A stretch of DNA of 20,000 nucleotides from Eimeria necatrix. Lineage: Eukaryota > Apicomplexa > Conoidasida > Eucoccidiorida > Eimeriidae. Shown one piece after another: positions 9,402 through 16,025 of the stretch; the first letter of the stretch is position 1; each line of letters begins with the position of its first letter. A program made the translations under genes and the position numbers. Location: NCBI RefSeq assembly GCF_000499385.1, contig NW_013653883.1:1-20000 (forward strand), given 5' to 3'. Below the pieces are notes generated by a model. The model saw only the letters and a list, made by a program, of their open reading frames with translations, searched no databases and was not told the origin of the DNA.

Positions 9402-9573
9402 CCTGGACGAGGAGGGTGAGGGGCACTTGGGGTGTACATACACTGCAGAACAAGTCCCCTGGCGGAGGCAAAGAATGCCAGTGCGGAAAACCCCCGACTT
9501 TGGAAGGAAAGAACCAGCGAGGGACTCGCTGTTCGGGCTGCATAAACCCTAGCAAAACCTCCTCCGCGTTCAT
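5814..9573 (-). CDS. PDCD2: PDCD2/TSR4-like ribosome assembly chaperone, five exons
   Basis: Complete minus-strand model: exons 9573-9403, 9039-8118, 7720-7475, 7242-7007 and 6011-5814 (about 590 aa), with all phases fitting. Exon 1 has the N-terminal PDCD2 signature (VLLGF, FPSKVGGFPHW, and a CSVC zinc pair). Joining exon 1 to 2 restores LLVQVYAPEEEGPAASFHRC, followed by LYLFCC and HLPRENEEYP as in the family. A lone CPVCG follows in exon 2 without the rest of a MYND finger, so this resembles the MYND-less TSR4/PDCD2L forms. Exons 4-5 give the PDCD2_C domain (GQVLRFAQQGDPLWPF, CCCGERRHFEFQ joined to VQPQLLSFL, YREEFVYAQPDPL). The family acts as a dedicated co-translational chaperone of ribosomal protein uS5 (Rps2) for 40S assembly; function here is by homology. 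Insertions in exon 2 are poly-Q/A/S. The gene is head-to-head with SDA1. Confidence 0.93.
6103..6266. repeat. 76-bp direct duplication
   Basis: The segment beginning TTGCTCCAGCTAAAGTGTCT occurs at 6103-6178 and 6191-6266, nearly identical, separated by 12 bp. Both copies end in ATGCATGCAT. Confidence 0.9.
6240..6385. repeat. 24-bp TGCATGCA-containing array
   Basis: Five or so units of ATGCATGCATGCATTAATG (or CACTAATG) lie inside intron 4 of the PDCD2-like gene. Both TGCATGCA and ATTAAT are palindromic. Confidence 0.88.
6386..6996. repeat. 33-bp AT-rich minisatellite (AAACTGTCTCCTCAAGAACT)
   Basis: About 18-19 irregular copies of AAAACTGTCTCC + TCAAGAACTCGT + TAATAAAAT. Unit length varies by a few bases through small indels in the A-rich part. 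It makes up most of intron 4. Confidence 0.92.
7007..7242 (-). CDS. PDCD2: PDCD2-like exon 4 (start of PDCD2_C domain)
   Basis: 236 nt, phase 1 in and phase 0 out. It contains LELFLQRVRRHPTRGQVLRF, GDPLWPF, VPRCCCGERRHFEFQ, the highly characteristic C-terminal domain motifs with the Cys pair and the (E/R)FEFQ core. Confidence 0.93.
7243..7474 (-). other. PDCD2-like intron 3
   Basis: 232 nt. The plus-strand block TTTAGGG at 7445-7473 sits at the donor; the remainder is (CTG)n at 7258-7305 facing (CAG)-rich 7323-7436, an inverted pair able to form a long hairpin. The acceptor is GCGCAG. Confidence 0.85.
7475..7720 (-). CDS. PDCD2: PDCD2-like exon 3
   Basis: 246 nt (2 nt, 81 codons, 1 nt). HPRCLKRLKFGSVFVSFKES aligns loosely with the F..FE..IE stretch preceding the acidic linker of PDCD2; the rest (ETLEALLLRLQKGD, a serine run, EEQLLLNYHRN) is unique. 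The donor is GTAAACCC, supplied by the telomere-like block. Confidence 0.8.
7605..7618. repeat. Variant palindrome GGTGTCTGTACACC
   Basis: It lies inside PDCD2-like exon 3 and reads CTDT on the minus strand, a different codon register from the exon 1 and exon 2 copies. Confidence 0.8.
7721..8117 (-). other. PDCD2-like intron 2 with inverted telomere-like blocks
   Basis: 397 nt holding four blocks. On the plus strand AAACCCT lies at 7731-7786 and 7884-7925, and TTTAGGG at 7973-8009 and 8075-8112. In the transcript the 5' half is therefore AAACCCU and the 3' half UUUAGGG, so the two ends are complementary and could pair. Donor GTAACT, acceptor CTGCAG. Confidence 0.85.
8118..9039 (-). CDS. PDCD2: PDCD2-like exon 2
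   Basis: 922 nt: VYAPEEEG and FHRC...LPRENEEYP first, then two long polyglutamine tracts, each followed by a duplicated module (REEQSSSS...ADAAAAAPGAAAA.PKP), then HQVIDMATKLRVIRQLQRGE, CPVCGLAG and an acidic end (DVPNVVDLDEGNFEAEDTEA). It ends in phase 1 at donor GTAACT. Confidence 0.88.
8475..8850 (-). repeat. Duplicated poly-Q plus Ser/Ala module in PDCD2-like exon 2
   Basis: Two copies (about 8690-8850 and 8475-8660) of CAG tract, a charged ERE/KRE linker, an SSSS stretch, the ADAAAAAPGAAAA block and PKP. The first copy has an extra GGDSQNG segment. This points to tandem duplication mediated by the CAG tracts within coding sequence. Confidence 0.75.
8934..8947. repeat. Variant palindrome GGTGTACAGACACC
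   Basis: It lies inside PDCD2-like exon 2, coding VSVHL in the conserved stretch before LPRENEEYP. One GTGTAC half-site is intact. Confidence 0.8.
9040..9402 (-). other. PDCD2-like intron 1, CTG-bounded
   Basis: 363 nt. In transcript orientation (CTG)n follows the GTCCG donor at once and another long (CTG)n ends in the acceptor CTGCAG. The core has CAG and CTG stretches that can pair. The whole intron is open in frame, so unspliced RNA would encode Cys/Ala/Leu runs; the family alignment across the junction argues it is removed. Confidence 0.75.
9403..9573 (-). CDS. PDCD2: PDCD2-like exon 1
   Basis: 57 codons from ATG at 9573-9571, ending in phase 0 at donor GTCCGC. The start is fixed by the family's usual N-terminus (acidic residues, then LGF). 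A telomere-like block begins 7 bp upstream of the ATG. Even the CTAGGGTTTATG coding LGFM resembles the heptamer. Confidence 0.92.
9431..9444. repeat. Variant palindrome GGTGTACATACACT
   Basis: It lies inside PDCD2-like exon 1 and overlaps the codons of the second Cys of the CSVC zinc pair. Confidence 0.7.
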
Positions 9574-10333
9574 CCTCGAGGGTTTAGGGTTTAGGGTTTA
9601 GGGTTTAGGGTTTAGGGTTTGGGGTTTGGGGTGGGGGGTGAGGCTTGGGGGAGGGGGTTGGCGCGCGCCGCGCGCCGCGCGCGCAGTCCGGGAAGCGAGG
9701 GTTTGCTTCGGGTCTGAGCTGCAACAAGATTAGGGTTTAGGGTTTAGGGTTTAGGGTTTAGGGTTTGGGGTCTGGGGCCTCGGGCGCAGGGCTGGGGAAC
9801 TCGGGGACTTCCGGCAGTGCCTTCATTAAAACAATTGAAAAACAATGCGAAATTTAAATAGAATTCACAAAGATATAACCCCGAACTCGAAGCTCTAAAC
9901 CCTAAACCCTAAACCCTAAACCCTAAACCCTAACCCCGAAGAGGACCGCTGCGCCGGCATGCGCCTTGGGCTCCAGAGTCCCGCGTTGTCCTTCTTTTTG
10001 ATTTGTAGATTGGAAGAATTTAATTTCCAGTCATAAAAACTGAAGAAGTCCTTGCCAGGGACCGGGCTAGGGTTTAGGGTTTAGGGTTTAGGGTTTAGGG
10101 TTTAGGGTTTAGGGTTTGGGGCACCGTGTGGGGCCCCACCCTTTCTCCTTCCTCCTTTTGCTGCTCCCCACTGCAGCAAATCTTTTGGTGTTTAATTCGA
10201 GGGGACTTTGAGGTGTACGTACACCCCAGGAGAGACAGCCAACGCAGACCCTGCGCCGCCGCCAGGCCCGGGCTAGGGTTTAGGGTTTAGGGTTTAGGGT
10301 TTAGGGTTTAGGGCTTCACACCGGCAAGGCAAG
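9574..10333. promoter_or_regulatory. Divergent intergenic region between PDCD2-like gene and SDA1
   Basis: 760 bp between two head-to-head start codons. It holds five telomere-like blocks: TTTAGGG at 9580-9620, 9730-9767, 10068-10118 and 10273-10313, and AAACCCT at 9896-9932. It also holds a perfect GGTGTACGTACACC at 10212-10225, a CG/GC alternating stretch at about 9660-9684 and an AT-rich part at 9825-9890. No TATA box can be assigned. It must contain the promoters and 5' UTRs of both genes; a shared control region is inferred from the arrangement. Confidence 0.7.
10212..10225. repeat. Dispersed palindrome GGTGTACGTACACC
   Basis: Perfect copy in the divergent promoter region, 109 bp upstream of the SDA1 ATG. 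Confidence 0.9.
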
Positions 10334-10390
10334 ATGAAGAGCCTCAACGACGAGCAGGAGGAGTCCATCATGTCCTTGGCGCTCCTCCAG
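10334..10390 (+). CDS. SDA1: SDA1 exon 1
   Basis: 19 codons, MKSLNDEQEESIMSLALLQ, phase 0, donor GTGAGC. Context GCAAGATGA at the ATG. The junction LLQ/NKIKRDPPAY reproduces the family's LQ(N)LIKRDP motif. Confidence 0.9.
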
Positions 10391-13300
10391 GTGAGCCTGA
10401 GCTGCTAGTGACGGCTCGGGTTTAGGGTTTAGGGTTTAGGGTTTAGGGTTTAGGGTTTAGGGCTTAGGGTTTCGCATCCCCGCGAAGTTGCCGCGTTTTC
10501 TGGCTTCTCTTTCCCGCCGCAGCGAGCGCTCGAATTCGCCGCGAGTCCGCCTTCGGGCTCGTGGCCCGGGCGCCGGGCCTAGGGTTTAGGGTTTAGGGTT
10601 TAGGGTTTAGGGTTTAGGGTTTAGGGTTTGCGGGCAGAACAAGATAAAGAGAGACCCCCCGGCCTACCGCGAAGAATTCCTTTTGCAGCTAACCAACTTC
10701 AGGGGCCTCGCGGAGGCCCTGAAGCAGCAGCCCTACAGGCCCACGAGGAAGCTGCAGAGTCTCGTCATGTTCCTCGCCCACGTAAACCCTAAACCCTAAA
10801 CCCTAAACCCTAAACCCTAAACCCTAGGCCGTGGTGCCGCTTTGCGCGGAAGCGCAACGCGGCGCAGCAGCGCCCTGAGCTCGGAGCCCAAACCCTAGGC
10901 CCTAGCGATTCTCCAGGCTCTCTGCCGGGCGCTGCCCCTAAACCCCAAACCCTAAACCCTAAACCCTAAACCCTAAACCCTAATTCTGGGGCTGCTGCTG
11001 CAGACCGCCCCTTGCTACAGCGCCGAAGTGCAAGACGCGTGGGCAGGGGGGCCCCCCAAGGGCCCCCAGGACTTGCCGGTGTTTGATGCGTTTGGTACGG
11101 AGTCCATACCAGCCCCGGGGGCCACCCGGGGGGGCCCCTCGCCTTCTGAAGAAGTAACGTGGGCAGGGGGGCCCCCCAAGGGCCCCCAGGACTTGCCGGT
11201 GTTTGACGCGTTTGGTACGGAGTCCATACCAGCCCCGGGGGGCCCCCCGGGGGGGCCCCTCGCCTTCTGAAGAAGTAAAACAAATTATTCTGGAGCTGCT
11301 GACTCAAGTGGAACTGCACCCGACCACCCGCCACGCGCTGCTTAACGCAATGCTGCTGTTGAGAAGCAGAAAAATGGTAAACCCTAAACCCTAAACCCTA
11401 AACCCTAAACCCTAGTCGCTCCCTGAAGGCTTGGCGGGCCCGCTTGGGGAGGCGGGGCCCGTCGGCGTGGGCTCTGGGGCGGTCTTTGGTAGTGCTCAGG
11501 GCTTAGGGTTTAGGGTTTACTAGGGTTTAGGGTTTAGGGTTTAGGGTTTAGGGTTTAGGGTTTAGGGTTTGGCGGTGTGTTTGCAGCTAAGCTGCGAAGA
11601 GCTGCTGCAGCAGGCGTTGTCTCTGTTGTCTTTGAAAGACAAGTTGTTGCGGCAGAGGCTGATGTCTTTCGTGGTGAAGGACGTTTCTAGGGTTTTCGCG
11701 AGCACCAACAGCATCCAAGTCAGGGTTTAGGGTTTAGGGTTTAGGGTTGCATCCAAGTCAGGGTTTAGGGTTTAGGGTTTAGGGTTTAGGGTTTAGGGTT
11801 TGTTGCTGGGGTTCGTATTCGATTTGTGGCTGCGCACGGGGACAGCGTCTGCCTGTTGGGGCGCGTCCCCGACGCCCCGCGCCCGGGCCCATGCTTAGGG
11901 TTTAGGGTTTAGGGTTTAGGGTTTAGGGTTTAGGGTTTAGGGTTTAGGGTTTAGGGTTTTGCTGCGCAGGGGCGGAACTCGCTGCTGGCGCGGCTGTTTG
12001 GCCTTTTGAAGTGTGGGGTGTCTCCGAGTGCGCCGCGGCTGGCGCTGCTGTGTCTCTTCCAGGTGTACAGACACCTCAGCGCCCGCAGCAAAACCCCACA
12101 CCCCACAACTGCCAAAGTTGTCAACTCCATTGCGGGATCGTCTCTCGCTCCCGACTCCCGCCTCGCCCTCAGCGCCGCCCTCTTTCTCCTCGGAGAGATC
12201 CAGGCGCGTCGCCAGCTAGCTAGCTAGCTGGCTAGCTGGCTGGCTAGCTGGCTAGCTAGCTGGATAGCTGGCTAGCTAGCTAGCTGGCTAACTGGCTGGC
12301 TAGCTAGCTAGCTAGCTAGCTGGCTAGATAGCTAGCTAGCTAGCTGGCTAGATAGCTAGCTGGCTAGCTGGCTAGCTAGCTGGCTAGCTAGCTGGCTGCT
12401 AGCCACTGTGGCCAGCTGGCCAGCTAGCCAGTGGCTGGCCGGCCGCCTGCTCGCCAGCTAGCCACAGCGGCAGAGTGGCCAGCTAGCTAGCCCGTCGCCA
12501 GCTAGCCAGCTAGCTAGCTAGCCAGAGTAGCCAGCTAGCTAGCTAGCCAGGAGCTAGCCAGCCACCAGCTACCCAGCTAGCTAGCTAGCCAGCTCACTAG
12601 CTAGCCAGAGTGCCTAGCTAGCTACGCAGCCAGCTAGCTAGCTAGCTAACTAGCTAGCTGCAGGGCCTTAGGGGCAGCAGGCTTCCCAGCTAGCCAGCAG
12701 CTAGTTGGACATGGCTAGCTGGGTGGTGTTTTGGTGGGGTTGCTGCTCAGGCTGCAGCAATGCAAGCTAGCCACTCCATACAAGCTGATGAGGAGGAGGG
12801 GGAGGAAGCTGTTGCTGCTGCTGCTGCAGCAGAGCTGCAGCAGCACAGCGCGCTGCACTCCAAGAAAACCCTAGCAGCAAAGAGAAGACTCAAGAAGCAA
12901 AGGGTCCGCAGCGCGGGCCTGGTGCCTAGGGTTTAGGGTTTAGGGTTTAGGGTTTAGGGTTTGGGGCCGAGGGTTTGCAGCTCGTTGCGGCTGCCGCAGC
13001 TGCGCCCCGCGGCGCTGCGGCTGGCTCTGCAAGGGTTTAGGGTTTAGGGTTTAGGGTTTGTGGCTGTTGCTGCTGCAGCAACGCATCCAGAAGCGCCTAG
13101 TTCGCAAGCAGCAAAGAATTGAGGAGCAGCAAAGCCAGTTGGGTTCTGCTGCTTCTGCTGCCATTCTGGACCTCATTTACGACCCCTACTCGCTCGCGGA
13201 GAAGCTCTTCAGTAGGGTTTAGGGTTTAGGGTTTAGGGTTTAGGGTTTAGGGTTTAGGGTTTAGGGTTTGGGGCAGGGGTTCAGAGTCCGAGGGTTTCGC

Positions 13301-14157
13301 GCCTAGCGTTCAGCGCAGCGTCCCAACAGCGGCTCCCAACGGAGAAAGACTTAAGCCTCAACTTCGGACCCGAGGGTTTAGGGTTTAGGGTTTAGGGTTT
13401 AGGGTTTAGGGTTTAGGGTTTGGTGGGCGTGCAGGCCGCGTGCGGCAGCAGCGGGAGAGCTTCAGCACGCGGCTGGTGTTTGTGAATTTGCTGGCGCGGC
13501 TGGCGGGGCACCACCGGCTGCTGCTGTCTCCTTTTTATAATTACTTGTCTCTTTATTTGTCTCCAACTCAGAGACTGTCTCCGCAGCTGCTGGCAGCAGC
13601 AGCAACTGCTGCTCATGCTGCAGTGCCTGCAGCAGAGTTGCTGCCGCTCCTCAAGACCATTGCCGACAACTTCGTCACGGAAACCCGCGGCGAAGAGGCC
13701 ATCACCCTCGGCCTCAACGCCGTAAACCCTAAACCCTAAACCCTAAACCCTAAACCCTAAGCCCTAAACCCTAAGCCCTAAACCCTAAACCCTCGGCGCC
13801 GCCCGGGGGCGCGGGCCGCCTGCCCCGCTCTCCACGCGCGCCGCACGGCGCGCGCGGCGCCGCCGCCGCACACTACGCTTTAGGGTTTAGGGTTTAGGGT
13901 TTAGGGTTTAGGGTTTAGGGTTTAGGGTTTGGGTGTGCGCCCAGATAACGGAAATTTGCAGTCGAAACCCGCAGTGCATGACCCAGGAACTGCTGGGGGA
14001 CTTGCTGCTGTTCACGAAGCACAAGAGCAGCAAAAGTGTCTCTGCTGCAGCAAGGGGACTTTTGAATCTCTTTAGAGAGACAGCCCCGCAGCTGCTGCCG
14101 CGGGCCTTTCTGGGCAAAGAGGCGGCGCTGCAGCTGCAGCGCGGCCAGGTCCGTCCA

Positions 14158-14209
<52 letters not shown>

Positions 14210-14250
14210 GGCCTTGTACGTGTGTGGGTGGTGTGTGGGTGGGTCCGTCG

Positions 14251-14294
<44 letters not shown>

Positions 14295-14335
14295 GGCTTT
14301 GTACGTGTGTGGGTGGTGTGTGGGTGGGTCTGTCG

Positions 14336-14377
<42 letters not shown>

Positions 14378-15432
14378 GAGACAAAGGAGACAAAAAGAAA
14401 TTCTCGCCGGGCCCCACACTTTCTTTTTGTCTTTTCTTTTTTGTCTCCTTTTTGTCCCCGCCGCCAATTGCTTCAGTTTCTTACAAACTGCTTTCTCGCT
14501 TTGCTGCTGCTGCTGCAGCTGCTGCTGCTGCTGCTGCTGCGGCGGCTGCGGCTGTGCCTTCTGTTATATTGCCATACTTTATTTATACTTCCTGCTGCTG
14601 GGCCCTTGCAGAAGTGTCTCCTTTGTCTCCTTTTTATTTCTGTCTCTTCTCCTTAGTTGCCTCCCCTTGTCTCCTCTCTCTGGAGTTCTCTGGGGTTTAG
14701 GGTTTAGGGTTTAGGGTTTAGGGTTTCCTTGGCTGCTTTGGCTGACGACTCGCCTGTGTGTTTCCTCTAAAGTGCTGCAATTTATATTTATATTTATATT
14801 TATTTATATTAATATTTATATTAATATTAATATTTATATTTATATTTGTTTTATATGTTTATTTTGAGAGGCAAAAGGAGACAAAAAGAAGCAAAAGAGT
14901 TAAAAAAAGAAAACAAAAAAGACAAAAAGAGAAAAAGAGGCAAAATTAAAAGGAGACAAAAGTGTGGGGTTTGGCTGCATGCATTCAGGTGTCTCTTCCT
15001 GTCTTTGGGGCTCCGAGTCATTCCACAACTTTGGATTTGCTGCCGCAGTTGGAGGCCCTGAAGAAGCAGTCGAAGCAGCAGCTGCAGCAGCTGCTGCTGC
15101 AGCAGCAGCAGCAGCAGCAGCAGGACGAGGAGACAGACGGAGGAGACAGCGACACGGAGGAGACAGACGGAGACAGCGAAGCAGATTCCGACTCGGAAGC
15201 GGCAGCAGACTCCGAGACAGAAGCAGCAACAGACACGGAGGCAGAAGCAGCAGCAGCAGCAGACACAGAAGCAGCAGCAGCAGCAGCAGCAGACACAGAA
15301 GCAGAGACAGACTCTGAAGAAGGAGACACGGAGGACGGAGACCCTTCGACAGACGAGGAGACAGACAACGAGCCCGACCCGCAGCAGCAGCAGCAGCAGC
15401 AGGAAGACCCAGCAGAGGCCACAGACGCAGAC

Positions 15433-15477
<45 letters not shown>

Positions 15478-15639
15478 CCGATGGGGGGAGAAAGGCTGCT
15501 GTCTGATGCCGATTTTGCTGCTCTCAAGCTGCTGCGGGCGAAGCAACTTGCGCAGCAAATAAGGGGGGGCCCCCGGAGGGGGGGGGGCCCCCAAGTGGAC
15601 TTGGAAAGGGACCAGAAGCTGCTGAAGCTGCTGGGGGCC

Positions 15640-15683
<44 letters not shown>

Positions 15684-15986
15684 AGACGGAGACAGCGAGG
15701 AGGAGACAGAAGGGACTGGGGTGCGCGCTGCTGCTTCGAGCTAAGAAATAAAGGACAGTTAGGAATTAAAAGAATTAAAATTTAAAAGAAATAAATTAAA
15801 AAATAAAAAGAAATAAATGAAATTAAAATGAAATAAATTTAAAAATAAAAATAAATGAAATTAATCGAAGAGACACAAAAGGCAAGTTCGCAGCAGCAAA
15901 AATGTCCCTGATTTTTTTTCCAGTTTTTTCGCCAAGTCCGAACAATTCAAACCCCCGCCGCCGCCGCCGCTGCTGCTGCTGGACGA

Positions 15987-16025
<39 letters not shown>

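Noticed and set aside
8410..9552. 380-codon plus-strand frame over the PDCD2 region
   Set aside because: Shadow frame from CTG/CAG tracts (Leu and Gln runs); all family signatures are on the minus strand.
14749..14960. Separate small gene in the AT-rich ATATTTATA and purine region
   Set aside because: Lies within SDA1 intron 9 between phase-compatible junctions; composition is simple repeat.
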